The notes below the pieces were generated by a model that saw nothing but the letters and a program-made list of their open reading frames with translations, had not been told where the DNA came from and did no database searches. Source: Granulicella pectinivorans (GTDB lineage: Bacteria > Acidobacteriota > Terriglobia > Terriglobales > Acidobacteriaceae). Taken from it: a stretch of DNA of 64,000 nucleotides. Of this stretch, positions 14,854 through 23,889 are shown one piece after another (position 1 is the first letter of the stretch; every line of letters begins with the position of its first letter). The translations under genes were made by a program, and so were the position numbers. The stretch lies in the NCBI RefSeq assembly GCF_900114625.1, contig NZ_FOZL01000001.1, forward strand, positions 1,116,001 to 1,180,000, written 5' to 3'.

Positions 14854-16196
14854 TGGGAGGGTTGCCGCCGGCTGGCTCTGCCTTGATGTGTCGTGCCAAC
14901 CTTCGCTCGCGCCCTGGGGGTCACGCTATGGGAGACGTTCGAGTGCGGCGAAGAGCTGCGCGTACGCTTCGAATCGCGGAGACGATGCGCCGGCACGGGC
15001 TCGGGATCGACCGGCAGAGGCTGCGCCGGCAAACCGGAGACCGCCAGCAGGAGGTTGTTGATCTGCTGGAACATATGCGTGTGGGTAAAGTGGGTTCCGT
15101 CGGTCGCGGCTACGAACACACCTGCATGGCGCGCCGGGTCGAGCGCGATGTAGGTGGTAAATCCCCCGCCTCCGCCCGTCTTCTGGATGATCATCGATGG
15201 GTCGCCGGGGTAGCCAAGGCGCAGCCACCCGAGCCCGATGCCGGTCGGCTGGCCGGCGTGGTCGAGGCCTTTGGTGCCCTTCAACTGCAACGGGTCCACG
15301 TAGACGGCCTGCGCGGCGGAGTTCTGGTGGACCGGCACCCCTGGAAGGCCGAGCAGGTACTTGAGCCACAGGGTCATGTCGGCGGCCGTGGAGTACATGC
15401 CGCCCGCACCAGCCGAGGCCTGTGTATCTCCGCAGGCATCGCTGCGGTGCGCCCCGGCCATCAGTCTTCCGCACTGCTCGGGCGTGGGAGAAAGCGTCGT
15501 CTCGGTGAGTCCCAGAGGCTTGGCGGTGCGCTCGGCGAACAGCTCCGCATACGGCTTCCCGGAGGCCTCTTCGAGCGCATCGCCCAGCAGCGCGAAGCCG
15601 ATGTTCGAGTAGGAGGAGTAGGTGCCGGGCGTCGTCGCCAGCTTCTGCTTCGCCAGCCACGCCCAGCGCGTCTCGTGATCGGGGTAGGCGAAGTAGGAGA
15701 CACCGCGCGGCGTCGGCCCAACCTCACGGGGAAGCCCGGAGGTATGCGTCGCCAGGTCGCCCAGCGTCATCGCGCGCACCACCGGTCCGTGGAGCGTGAG
15801 GGTGGGCACATGGCCGCCGGTGGGCGCGAAGTGCTGCAGCGTATCGGTAAAGTGAACGGTGCCATCGACGACGAGCTTGTTCAGCAGGTCGGTTGCGATG
15901 ATCTTCGAAAGCGAACAAAGCCGCACCAGCGAGTGCTCATTGGGCTTCTGGCCGCTCCCCGGAGAGGTCTCGCCATACTCCTGGACGAACACGTCCCCGT
16001 CCCGGACGACGACCATCACCATCCCGGTCGAGGCCGTAGCGGTATAGATCTGCGCGCCGAGCGCATCGGCGGTGACCAGAGGCGGGACCTGTTGCGCGTG
16101 GAGCGACGCCCCACCAAGCGCCCATAGAAGAGGAAGCACGAGCAGGGAGAAGCGCTTCGCCCTGGCGGCAGTTACGGAATGATAGGCAGGTCCCAT
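14850..16196 (-). CDS. Class C beta-lactamase/AmpH-like serine hydrolase, tail probably frameshifted
   Basis: 448 residues. A signal peptide (about 14-34, ending SLHAQ) precedes a penicillin-binding-protein-like fold: SLSK (S95, K98) as the catalytic SxxK, YSN in GTYSSYSNIG as the YxN, HTSGLP and a KTGGGGGF segment as the KTG triad. It is likely a periplasmic peptidase or esterase of the AmpH/EstB type. The last 50 residues are Arg/Ser-rich and unlike the family. In another frame, from about 14990, the sequence reads SPRFEAYAQLFAALERLP and stops at 14926, a far better C-terminus. That points to a one-base loss around 14985-15005 or a sequencing error. The extended frame overlaps the next gene by 4 bases. 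Confidence 0.85.
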   Translation of the reverse strand: MGPAYHSVTAARAKRFSLLVLPLLWALGGASLHAQQVPPLVTADALGAQIYTATASTGMVMVVVRDGDVFVQEYGETSPGSGQKPNEHSLVRLCSLSKIIATDLLNKLVVDGTVHFTDTLQHFAPTGGHVPTLTLHGPVVRAMTLGDLATHTSGLPREVGPTPRGVSYFAYPDHETRWAWLAKQKLATTPGTYSSYSNIGFALLGDALEEASGKPYAELFAERTAKPLGLTETTLSPTPEQCGRLMAGAHRSDACGDTQASAGAGGMYSTAADMTLWLKYLLGLPGVPVHQNSAAQAVYVDPLQLKGTKGLDHAGQPTGIGLGWLRLGYPGDPSMIIQKTGGGGGFTTYIALDPARHAGVFVAATDGTHFTHTHMFQQINNLLLAVSGLPAQPLPVDPEPVPAHRLRDSKRTRSSSPHSNVSHSVTPRARAKVGTTHQGRASRRQPSQ

Positions 16197-16240
16197 TGCT
16201 TCCTACAGGATGACAGAAAACATCCGGGGCAGGCAGCTTC

Positions 16241-16696
16241 TCAACGCTTGGTATAAGAAAACGTTCCGCAAAGGTTCACATTATTCTGAAGAGACTCTGT
16301 CGTGAATACGGGCGGGAAAGCGTTCGCGAAAAAGATGATCCCCAGTCCCTTGCCGGAGACGTAGGTCGCCATCCACTGCGTCTCCTCGGTGCCGCAGAGG
16401 CTGTTCTTATGCAGAAACCGCTTGTCGCCAGGGATGCTGAGCCGGTAGAGGTGACCGACGCCCGCATTCGCATCGGAGGTGTCGAACGCCGCCAGCACCT
16501 CGTCCGGCTTCAGGAGTCGAATCTCCGCGATGGGAAAGGTCAGAAAGTTCATCGACAGACGCTCGTCCGTGATGATCAGGTCCCCGGTGATCGATTTTGC
16601 GGTCTTGCTGACGGCCCGCCAGTTGCCCCGCTCCTGCGCACCACCCGGCAGCGCACCGAGCACCAGAAACAACGCGAAGATTGCCCTTAACTTCAT
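16241..16696 (-). CDS. Small secreted protein of unknown function
   Basis: 151 residues from ATG 16696 (MKLRAIFALFLVLGALPGGAQ is the signal region). The mature part contains ITGDLIITDERLSMNFLTFPIAEIRLL and two Cys (SLCGTEE, NLCGTFSY) that could form a disulfide and bracket the C-terminal half. The opening pattern resembles small lipocalin-like or META-type exported proteins, but I cannot name a family. A longer frame starts at 16732 without a signal-like N-terminus. The cupin gene lies 42 bases upstream on the same strand. Confidence 0.65.
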   Translation of the reverse strand: MKLRAIFALFLVLGALPGGAQERGNWRAVSKTAKSITGDLIITDERLSMNFLTFPIAEIRLLKPDEVLAAFDTSDANAGVGHLYRLSIPGDKRFLHKNSLCGTEETQWMATYVSGKGLGIIFFANAFPPVFTTESLQNNVNLCGTFSYTKR

Positions 16697-16738
16697 CTGT
16701 CGAGCATGACACCCGGGCGAGTACTTGAGCAAGTTGCA

Positions 16739-17125
16739 CTACTGCGCCTTTTCGAGCTCGATCAACATGACCTCGACCGGCTTCTCTCCCACATTCACAT
16801 CGGCATGCATCGCTCCGGGAGGCATCGAAGGTAGCCAGTATGCCTTGCCGGCCTCCCATACCGCCTCTTCCCTGGTGCCGCTGGAGTCGACGAAGTTCAT
16901 CGTGCCGCCGGTCAGCGCGACCACCACCCGGGGATGGTCGTGCCGGTGCAGCGCCAGCGGCTGATGAGGCAGAATCACCGACTTCCAGACCTTGACCTCG
17001 GAGTTCTCGAACTGCGGAATCCTCTGGCTGGTCATCGCCTGCTGCGCTGCCAGCACACATCCCGCGCCCAGAAGCACACCCACTCCAAGCGTCCCCAAAA
17101 AGCGCAGATTCCTTCTCAGATCCAA
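16739..17125 (-). CDS. Exported cupin-fold protein
   Basis: 128 residues from TTG 17125, chosen because GGGAG sits 6 bases upstream; in-frame ATGs at 17194 and 17176 lack a ribosome site. A hydrophobic segment (FLGTLGVGVLLGAGCVLAA) anchors or exports it. The rest is one cupin barrel: LALHRHDHPRVVVALTGG (metal-binding His set), GKAYWLPSMPPGAMHADVN and a final strand. Stand-alone cupins of this type bind metals or small ligands. Same-strand gene 16241 follows 42 bases later. The DUF305 gene is divergent from it. Confidence 0.75.
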   Translation of the reverse strand: MDLRRNLRFLGTLGVGVLLGAGCVLAAQQAMTSQRIPQFENSEVKVWKSVILPHQPLALHRHDHPRVVVALTGGTMNFVDSSGTREEAVWEAGKAYWLPSMPPGAMHADVNVGEKPVEVMLIELEKAQ

Positions 17126-17232
17126 GGCAGACTCCCTATCGGTGGAATAGCCGAAGTATATCCGTCCGGAAGCCATCGCCAAGGCAATCAACACGATCGG
17201 CCCAACCTCCGCTTCGCGCGTCGGCGTTCCTG

Positions 17233-17261
17233 TGGACGTAATATCTCACCAACGCTACACT
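17233..17261 (+). promoter_or_regulatory. Candidate promoter of the DUF305-LVIVD operon
   Basis: TGGACG (17233-17238), a 17-base spacer and TACACT (17256-17261) lie about 57 bases before the ATG at 17319. The spacing is ideal and the -10 is good. Confidence 0.42.
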
Positions 17262-17318
17262 GACCACTCCACCAGTAAAAAATCCACCATATCTACGCAT
17301 CCCGGTAGAGAGGGCTTC

Positions 17319-18005
17319 ATGGCGTTCCGGCTTTCGCTTGTCTGCGCAGCTTTGCTTCCCTTGTACGCGTCGTTGGCTACGGGGCAGACCCCTGCGGCCA
17401 ATCCCGTTCCACTGATGCAGCCCGGAGCCCCGGGCCAGCCGACCAAAACGCTCACCAGGCCGACCGTCGGCACCGCCGTCCGCGCCGTCACCGACGGCGA
17501 CGTCAAGTTCATGCAGGACATGGTGATGCACCACTCGCAGGCGGTTGAGATGGTCAACCTGATGGAAGACCACACCCGCAATCCGCAACTGCTTGAGCTT
17601 GGCCAGCGCATCAAGATCTCGCAGGGCGACGAGATTCTGTTCATGAAGCGCTGGCTCACCTTTTACGACAAGCCCCTCGAAGCCGACAACGGCATGGGCG
17701 GCATGGATATGTCCACGATGCCCGGCATGGAAGACACCCCCATGATGCCCGGCATGCTGAGCCCGCGACAGATGAACGCGCTCCGCAAGGCTCGCGGCGC
17801 GGAGTTCGACCATCTCTTCCTCACCGGCATGATCCAGCACCATACCGGTGCCCTCTCCATGGTGAAGGATCTCTTCAACGGCCCCGGATCGGGCCAGGAG
17901 CCTCAATTGTTCGATTTCACCGCGGATGTCGTCGTCACCCAGCAGGGCGAGATCGACACCATGCGCACCATGTTGGCCTCGGAAAAGCAAAAGGAGAAAC
18001 AATAG
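17319..18005 (+). CDS. DUF305 exported protein with a Met-rich insert
   Basis: 228 residues with a signal peptide (LSLVCAALLPLYASLATGQ). DUF305 is a ferritin-like four-helix fold; both conserved motifs are present: FMQDMVMHHSQAVEMVNLM and FLTGMIQHHTGALSM. Between them lies a Met/Gly/Asp segment (GMGGMDMSTMPG, then MMPGM), of the kind that binds copper or silver in periplasmic proteins. DUF305 genes are often near copper-handling genes, so metal binding is a reasonable inference. AGAGAGG precedes the ATG. The stop overlaps the next start by one base (TAGTG). Confidence 0.88.
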   Translation: MAFRLSLVCAALLPLYASLATGQTPAANPVPLMQPGAPGQPTKTLTRPTVGTAVRAVTDGDVKFMQDMVMHHSQAVEMVNLMEDHTRNPQLLELGQRIKISQGDEILFMKRWLTFYDKPLEADNGMGGMDMSTMPGMEDTPMMPGMLSPRQMNALRKARGAEFDHLFLTGMIQHHTGALSMVKDLFNGPGSGQEPQLFDFTADVVVTQQGEIDTMRTMLASEKQKEKQ

Positions 18006-19921
18006 TGCTCAAGAGACTCACCGCCTCCCTCGTGGCGATTACGCTATCTGCCCCCGTCGCCGTCCTCGCGCAGGTTGCGCTGCCGGCCAAGCCGACCGTG
18101 TACAACAATCCGCAGCTTCCGAACGACCCGCGCGTCGGCCTGAAGGGTGGCGTCACGGATGCCGGCATCGCCGAGTCCGGCATGCACCTGATCGTGAACC
18201 TGCCCAAGCCCCCGGGCTTCGCTGCCGGAACCACCCCGCAGGAGGCCGCGCCACCACCGCCTCCGCCTGCTCCCGTCCCGGGTGCGCCGGCTCGTCCGCC
18301 GCGGGCGCTGCAGCTCGGGTCGACCAACTCCGACCTGGCCTTCAGCGGTCAATACATCATCGTCGGCAACTACAACGGATTCAACATCTACGACGCCTCC
18401 AACCCCGAGAAGACCAAGCTGACCACCTCGGTGATGTGCCCGGGCTCGCAGGATGACGTCACCGTCTACGGCCACCTGCTCTTCCTCTCGATCGAGTCGA
18501 CCGGATCGCGCCTCGATTGCGGCACGCAGGGCATTCCTCTGCCTCCGGGCTTCGTCGCTCCGGTGCGTCAGGGTCCGCCGCCGGCCGGTGCTCCCGGTGC
18601 AGGTGCTCCGCCGCAGCGCTCGCCTCGGGCTGTTGAGCCGCCGAACCCGGAGCGTTTCCGCGGCGTCCGCATCTTCGACATCTCGGACATCCTTCATCCG
18701 AAGCAGGTAGCCGCCGTCCAGACCTGCCGTGGCACCCATACCAACACGCTCGTCACCGACCCGGCTGACAAGGACAACGTCTACCTGTATCTCTCCGGCT
18801 ACGCTCCGATTCGCTCGTCGGAAGAGCTTGCGGGCTGCTCGGCCGGCGGCGTCGACGACCCTAACACCGCGCTCTACACCATCGTCGTCATCAAGGTGCC
18901 GGTCGCGCATCCTGAGCTCTCGAAGGTCGTCAACAGTCCTCGCATCTTCTCCGATCCGGCCACCGGCGCGATGAACGGCCTCGCCGTCGGCAACCTGCAC
19001 GGCGAAGGCGCGGCCCCGCAGCCGGTCAGCGGATGCCACGACATCACCGTCTACCCTGCCATTGGACTCGCCGCCGGTGCCTGCACTCGCGTCGGCATCC
19101 TGCTGGACATCAAGGATCCCGTCCACCCCAAGCGCGTCGCCGCCATCTCCGACCCCAACTTCAGCTTCTGGCACTCGGCGATGTTCAACAACGCCGGCGA
19201 CCGCGTCATCTTCTCCGACGAGTGGGGCGGCGGCGGACAGCCGCGCTGCCGTGCGGCCGATCCCATGACCTGGGGCGCGGACTCGATCTTCACGCTGAAG
19301 GGCGCGGAGCTCACCCTCGACTCCTACTACAAGATGCCTGCGCCGCAGACCGAGCTTGAGAACTGCACGGCGCACAACGGCAACCTGATTCCGGTCCCGG
19401 GCCGCGACATCGAGGTGCAGTCCTGGTATCAGGGCGGCGTCTCGATCATGGACTACACCGATCCGAAGAAGCCGTTCGAGATTGCCTACTTCGACCGCGG
19501 CCCGCTGGACAGCACCAAATTCATCGACGGTGGGCTCTGGTCGGCATACTGGTACAACGGCTACATCTACGGCGCGGAGATCGCGCGTGGCCTCGACGTC
19601 TACAAGATGGTGCCGAGCACGTTCCTCTCGGAGAACGAGATCGCCGCCGCCAGGCAGATTACGATGAGCCAGATGAATCCGCAGTACCAGGAGAAGATCG
19701 TCTATCCGCCGACCTTCGTCACAGGGAAGGCGTACGTCGATCAGCTCGTCCGCTCGAACGCCCTGCCCGCCGCCAAGGGAACCGCCTTGATGGCAGCGAT
19801 GGACAAGAAGAAGACGAAGGAGCTGAAGGCCTTCGCGGTCGCGCTGAACAAGGACGCATCCTCGGCCTCACCCGCGGACGCGGCCCGCATGACCGCCCTC
19901 GCGGCGATCCTGACCAGGTAA
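18005..19921 (+). CDS. LVIVD-repeat exported protein
   Basis: 638 residues with a signal peptide (LTASLVAITLSAPVAVLAQ). The body is a beta-propeller-like chain of LVIVD-type repeats: YIIVGNYNGFNIYDASNPEKTK, GVRIFDISDILHPKQVAAVQ, VGILLDIKDPVHPKRVAAI and SIMDYTDPKKPFEIAYFDRG. Two Pro/Ala-rich linkers interrupt it. The repeats are of unknown function and usually occur in secreted acidobacterial and actinobacterial proteins. A conserved His/Cys set (CRGTHTNTL, CHDITVYP) may bind metal. It starts at GTG overlapping the DUF305 stop, so the two are translationally coupled. A strong terminator follows. Confidence 0.85.
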   Translation: MLKRLTASLVAITLSAPVAVLAQVALPAKPTVYNNPQLPNDPRVGLKGGVTDAGIAESGMHLIVNLPKPPGFAAGTTPQEAAPPPPPPAPVPGAPARPPRALQLGSTNSDLAFSGQYIIVGNYNGFNIYDASNPEKTKLTTSVMCPGSQDDVTVYGHLLFLSIESTGSRLDCGTQGIPLPPGFVAPVRQGPPPAGAPGAGAPPQRSPRAVEPPNPERFRGVRIFDISDILHPKQVAAVQTCRGTHTNTLVTDPADKDNVYLYLSGYAPIRSSEELAGCSAGGVDDPNTALYTIVVIKVPVAHPELSKVVNSPRIFSDPATGAMNGLAVGNLHGEGAAPQPVSGCHDITVYPAIGLAAGACTRVGILLDIKDPVHPKRVAAISDPNFSFWHSAMFNNAGDRVIFSDEWGGGGQPRCRAADPMTWGADSIFTLKGAELTLDSYYKMPAPQTELENCTAHNGNLIPVPGRDIEVQSWYQGGVSIMDYTDPKKPFEIAYFDRGPLDSTKFIDGGLWSAYWYNGYIYGAEIARGLDVYKMVPSTFLSENEIAAARQITMSQMNPQYQEKIVYPPTFVTGKAYVDQLVRSNALPAAKGTALMAAMDKKKTKELKAFAVALNKDASSASPADAARMTALAAILTR

Positions 19922-19942
19922 AGAAGATCCTTCAACCGGGAA

Positions 19943-19974
19943 GAGGGTGCGGCTTCGGCTGCACCCTCTTTTTC
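19943..19974 (+). terminator. Intrinsic terminator of the DUF305-LVIVD operon
   Basis: GAGGGTGC / GCACCCTC plus an inner GGC-TTCG-GCT, giving an 11-base stem with a UUCG tetraloop, followed by TTTTTCTT. It lies 22 bases after the stop. Confidence 0.92.
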
Positions 19975-20034
19975 TTGGATGCAGGCGGCCAGGAGGCTAG
20001 AATGCCCCAAAGCCCCGAAGCAGAAGGATCTGCC

Positions 20035-22008
20035 ATGCGTACGATTCTCGCGTTCCTCGTTCTCTCCATCGCGACCGCTCCAGCCCATGCCGCACCCGCT
20101 ACCCTGAGCGAGACCGGAGGCCACTATCGCATGGAGAATGCAGCCATTGCGGCGCACTGGACGGTGGCCGCCGGCAAGCTCTCCGCGCTCACCGTCACCG
20201 ATCGCATTCATACGACAGAGCTGCCCGTGGCGATGCCGTTCGCCATCCTGATGAAGGATGGCGCGCTCTGGAACGCCGCGACGCTCGCCGTGTCCGGGGA
20301 GCCCAGCCGGCACGAACTGACCCCAAACCCCCATGCCTCGCGGCTCGCCGGCCGCATGCATGGCCAACAGTTCGATCTCCCGCTGGAGAGCGCGGACCAC
20401 GCCGTGCGCGCCGTGTGGTCGGTGATCCTGCTCGACGATGCGCAGTATCTGCGGCAGCGTCTGACCATTACCGCGCAAGGGCACGACGCGGCCATCACCC
20501 GCATCGAGCTCATCGATCTACCGCTGCCCGGAGCACAGGTTGTCGGCTCCGTGAAGGGCTCGCCCATCGTCAGTGGCAATCTCTATCTGGGCTTCGAAGA
20601 CCCGCTGTCGTTGAGTCGCGTGACCGCTGGTCGCGCCACCGCATGGGTCGAGCGCGATCTTCCGTTGAAGGCCGGACAATCCATCACCTACTCCTCGGTC
20701 TTCGGCGTCGCACACTCGGGACAGATGCGCCGCGACTTCCTCGCGTATGTGGAACGGGAACGAGCGCATCCGTACCGGACCTTCCTGCACTACAACTCCT
20801 GGTACGACCTCGGCTACTTTACGCCGTACGATCAGGCCGGCGTGCTGGACCGCATCCACACCTTCGGGCGGGAGCTGACGGAGAAGCGCGGAGTGAAGCT
20901 CGATTCGTTTCTCTTCGACGATGGTTGGGACAAACACAACTCGCTCTGGAAGTTCAACGACGGCTTCCCGAACGGCTTCACTCCGGTGAAGGATGCGGCG
21001 GCGAAGTACGACGCCGCGCCGGGTATCTGGATGTCGCCGTGGGGCGGCTACTCGAAGCCCAAGCAGGAGCGCATCGCCTTCGGCAAGGAGGCCGGTTACG
21101 AGATCGTGCGGAACGGCTATGCGCTCTCCGGACCCAGGTACTACGCGGCCTTTCGCGATGTCGCGCTCGATATGGTCAAGACCTACGGGGTCAACCAGTT
21201 CAAGTTCGACGGCACGGGCAACGTCGATTCGGTCTTTCCCGGCAGCGCCTTCGATAGCGATTTCGCCGCGGCGATCCACCTGATCGCGGAGCTGCGCGAG
21301 GCCAAGCCGGACCTCTACGTCAACCTCACGACCGGCACCTGGCCCTCGCCCTTCTGGCTGGAACATGCCGATTCGATCTGGCGCGGCGGCGAGGATGACG
21401 GCGTCACGGGCGTGGGTACGTACCGCGAACGCTGGATCACCTACCGGGATGCCATCACCTACGAGAACATCGTGCAGGCGGGTCCGCTGTTTCCTCTCAA
21501 CTCACTGATGCTGCACGGCATGATCTATGCGAAGTTCCGCAAGCTGCTGGACGTGGATCCGGGCAACGATCTGCGCAACGAGATTCATTCCTACTTCGGC
21601 ACCGGCACGCAGTTGCAGGAGATGTACATGACGCCGAGTCTGCTGACGGAGGCGAACTGGGATGATCTCGCCGAGGCCGCGAAGTGGTCGCGGGCAAACG
21701 CCGATGTGCTCCAAGATACCCACTGGGTAGGCAGCAATCCGGCGTGGCTTGAGGTCTACGGCTGGGCCTCGTGGTCGCCGCGGAAGGGGATTCTGGTGCT
21801 GCGTAACCCGAGCGACAAACCGCAGACGATCTCGCTCAAACTGGCCGACACCCTGGAGTTGCCGCCGGGTGCGGCGCAGAGCTATCGCGGCAGGAGTCCG
21901 TGGAAGTCCGATGCGGACAGGAAGCCGCTGCTGCTGCAGGCGAGCCAGGCCCACGCGTTCACCCTCGCTCCCTTTGAGGTGATGACGCTCGACCTGACGC
22001 CGCGATAG
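20035..22008 (+). CDS. GH36-like secreted alpha-galactosidase-type glycosidase
   Basis: 657 residues. A signal peptide (ILAFLVLSIATAPAHA) is followed by an N-terminal beta-sandwich (about 20-220), a TIM barrel (about 240-530) and a C-terminal beta domain ending ALAPFEVMTLDL-like. The barrel has FLFDDGWD and QFKFDGTGNV; the Asp after KF is where the GH36/GH31 nucleophile sits. SIWRGGEDDG supplies further acidic residues. Related proteins are sometimes labelled enterotoxin without evidence. An alpha-galactosidase or related retaining glycosidase is most likely; the substrate is unproven. GAAGGA lies 8 bases before the ATG. Confidence 0.75.
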   Translation: MRTILAFLVLSIATAPAHAAPATLSETGGHYRMENAAIAAHWTVAAGKLSALTVTDRIHTTELPVAMPFAILMKDGALWNAATLAVSGEPSRHELTPNPHASRLAGRMHGQQFDLPLESADHAVRAVWSVILLDDAQYLRQRLTITAQGHDAAITRIELIDLPLPGAQVVGSVKGSPIVSGNLYLGFEDPLSLSRVTAGRATAWVERDLPLKAGQSITYSSVFGVAHSGQMRRDFLAYVERERAHPYRTFLHYNSWYDLGYFTPYDQAGVLDRIHTFGRELTEKRGVKLDSFLFDDGWDKHNSLWKFNDGFPNGFTPVKDAAAKYDAAPGIWMSPWGGYSKPKQERIAFGKEAGYEIVRNGYALSGPRYYAAFRDVALDMVKTYGVNQFKFDGTGNVDSVFPGSAFDSDFAAAIHLIAELREAKPDLYVNLTTGTWPSPFWLEHADSIWRGGEDDGVTGVGTYRERWITYRDAITYENIVQAGPLFPLNSLMLHGMIYAKFRKLLDVDPGNDLRNEIHSYFGTGTQLQEMYMTPSLLTEANWDDLAEAAKWSRANADVLQDTHWVGSNPAWLEVYGWASWSPRKGILVLRNPSDKPQTISLKLADTLELPPGAAQSYRGRSPWKSDADRKPLLLQASQAHAFTLAPFEVMTLDLTPR

Positions 22009-22067
22009 CGCATCGTCCAACGGACCAGCTAGAATGGCGGCCATCCTGATTTTTCCTGGAGCCAATC

Positions 22068-22859
22068 ATGCATCGTCGCCAGTTTCTCTCGCGTTCACTT
22101 GCCGCCTCTGCCGTCGCGCTCGCCGGGGATGCTGTCGCCCAGACAAGCGGCGCTCCGAAGGGGACGCCGCAGTTCTATGAGCTGCGCAAATATCACCTGC
22201 AGAGTGGTCCACAGGGGAAGATGACCCAAAGCTACTTCGCCGATGCGCTGATCCCGGCCCTGAACCGGATGGGCATCACGCCGGTGGGAGCCTTCTCGCT
22301 GGACTTCGGTCCGGAGACGCCGACGTACTATCTTCTGCTGCCGAGCGCTTCGGTGGAGACGCTGGTGACCGCGGACCTGATGCTGGCCAAGGATGCAGCG
22401 TTCATGAAGGCGGCTGAGCCCTACTGGAATGCGCCTGCGGCCTCGCCTTCGTTCAACCGCATCGAGAGTCAGTTGATGCGCGCGTTCACAGGCTGGCCCT
22501 CGATTACGCCGCCCGATACCAAGGCCAAGCGGATCTTCCACCTGCGAACGTACGAGTCGCCCACCTATCGCGATCACGTCACCAAGGTGGACATGTTCCA
22601 CAACGGGGAGTTCGATTTCTTCGCCAAGGCCGGTGCGCATCAGGTCTTCTACGGCGACAACCTGATCGGCGCACGGTTGCCGAGCCTGACCTACATGCTC
22701 AGCTTCCCCGATACGGCAACGCTTGAAAAGGACTGGGCAGCGTTCAGCGCGGATCCCGACTGGAAGAAGCTGTCGAGCAGTCCGAAGTATGCGTTTGAGC
22801 CGACCGTTTCGAATGTCTCGAACCTGATTCTGAAGCCTCTGCCAATGTCGCAGATCTAG
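22068..22859 (+). CDS. Tat-exported NIPSNAP family protein
   Basis: 263 residues. HRRQFLSRSLAASAVALA is a twin-arginine signal. The rest is two ferredoxin-like (dimeric alpha-beta barrel) NIPSNAP halves: FYELRKYHLQSG opens the first, IFHLRTYESPTYRDHVTKVDMF opens the second, and a WAAFSADPDWKKL segment closes it. NIPSNAP proteins have no settled catalytic role. It lies 59 bases after the glycosidase and may be co-transcribed. Confidence 0.85.
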   Translation: MHRRQFLSRSLAASAVALAGDAVAQTSGAPKGTPQFYELRKYHLQSGPQGKMTQSYFADALIPALNRMGITPVGAFSLDFGPETPTYYLLLPSASVETLVTADLMLAKDAAFMKAAEPYWNAPAASPSFNRIESQLMRAFTGWPSITPPDTKAKRIFHLRTYESPTYRDHVTKVDMFHNGEFDFFAKAGAHQVFYGDNLIGARLPSLTYMLSFPDTATLEKDWAAFSADPDWKKLSSSPKYAFEPTVSNVSNLILKPLPMSQI

Positions 22860-22887
22860 TCCTGCCAACGTGCCGCGCAGGGTGCTT

Positions 22888-23811
22888 TCAGAGAGCGATC
22901 AGGCCGCTGCGAATGGCCAGCAGAGACGTTACCGCAACGATGATCCAAAGGACTACGCCCTGCACCATGGGGCGTAGTCCGACGTTGCGGAACATCTCGC
23001 GCGACAGCCCGGTGCCGATGACGAAGAGCGTGACCGCCATGCCGCTGCGACCCGCCCGGCTTGCCGTGTCATAGAGCGTGTGCAGCGCGGGGAGATAAGT
23101 CCGGGCGATCGCCGCAAGGCAGAAGAGCAGGATGAACCACGGAATCTGCACCTTCGCCTTGCTCTTCATCGTATAGGCCGTGGCGAAGGACAGCGGCACG
23201 ATCCAGAGAGCGCGGGCCAGCTTGACCGTCGTGCCGATGGTGAGGGCGACCGTGCCGTATCGGGCCGCGGCTCCGACCACGGAGCTGGTGTCGTGAATGG
23301 CGAGGGCGGCCCACAGGCCGAACTGGCTCTGGGTGAGGCCAAGCTTCCAGCCTACGAAGGGGAAGAGCACAAGCGCGATGGAGTTGAGGGTGAAGACGGT
23401 GCCGAGGGAGACGCCCATCTCCTCGTCGTTGGCGTCGGTAATGGGCCCGAGCGCGGCGATGGCGCTGCCTCCGCAGATGGCGGTGCCGCAGGTGATGAGG
23501 AAGGACGCCTTGCCGGGTACGGAGAGGATGCGGCCCAGGAGGAGTCCGAGCGAGATGGCTACGGTGATGCTGATTGCGGTGTAGAGAAAGCCGGAGCGGC
23601 CCGCGTGAAGGACGTCATGGAGGTCCATGCCGAAGCCGAGGGCTACGACCGAGGCCTGCAGGAGAAACTTCGAGAGGTTGCGGCTCTCCACAGCGAAGGG
23701 GTGGGGCAGCGTGAGGGCGAAGAGGAGTCCGGCGAGAAGGGCCAGGGGCGGAGAAAGGACACCGCATGCCGCGAGGATGAGACCGACGAAGAAGATGTTT
23801 TTGCTGCCCAT
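22888..23811 (-). CDS. YeiH-family putative sulfate exporter
   Basis: 307 residues with about ten membrane helices. Family landmarks are LLQASVVALGFGMDL near residue 50, TCGTAICGGSAIAA (the Cys-containing substrate-loop motif), DANDEEMGVSL, HDTSSVVGAA and the final LSREMF segment. YeiH proteins are annotated as sulfate exporters on limited evidence. The start at 23811 has AGAGG 8 bases upstream; the frame upstream is not family-like. It follows the LysR gene by 78 bases on the same strand, the common yeiE-yeiH arrangement. Confidence 0.88.
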   Translation of the reverse strand: MGSKNIFFVGLILAACGVLSPPLALLAGLLFALTLPHPFAVESRNLSKFLLQASVVALGFGMDLHDVLHAGRSGFLYTAISITVAISLGLLLGRILSVPGKASFLITCGTAICGGSAIAALGPITDANDEEMGVSLGTVFTLNSIALVLFPFVGWKLGLTQSQFGLWAALAIHDTSSVVGAAARYGTVALTIGTTVKLARALWIVPLSFATAYTMKSKAKVQIPWFILLFCLAAIARTYLPALHTLYDTASRAGRSGMAVTLFVIGTGLSREMFRNVGLRPMVQGVVLWIIVAVTSLLAIRSGLIAL

Positions 23812-23889
23812 GAAATGCCTCTGAGACCGAGTATTTCGGGCTCCGGAGGAGGCGTCCAAGGAGAAGTCCTGATGGGCGATAAGCGTGGC

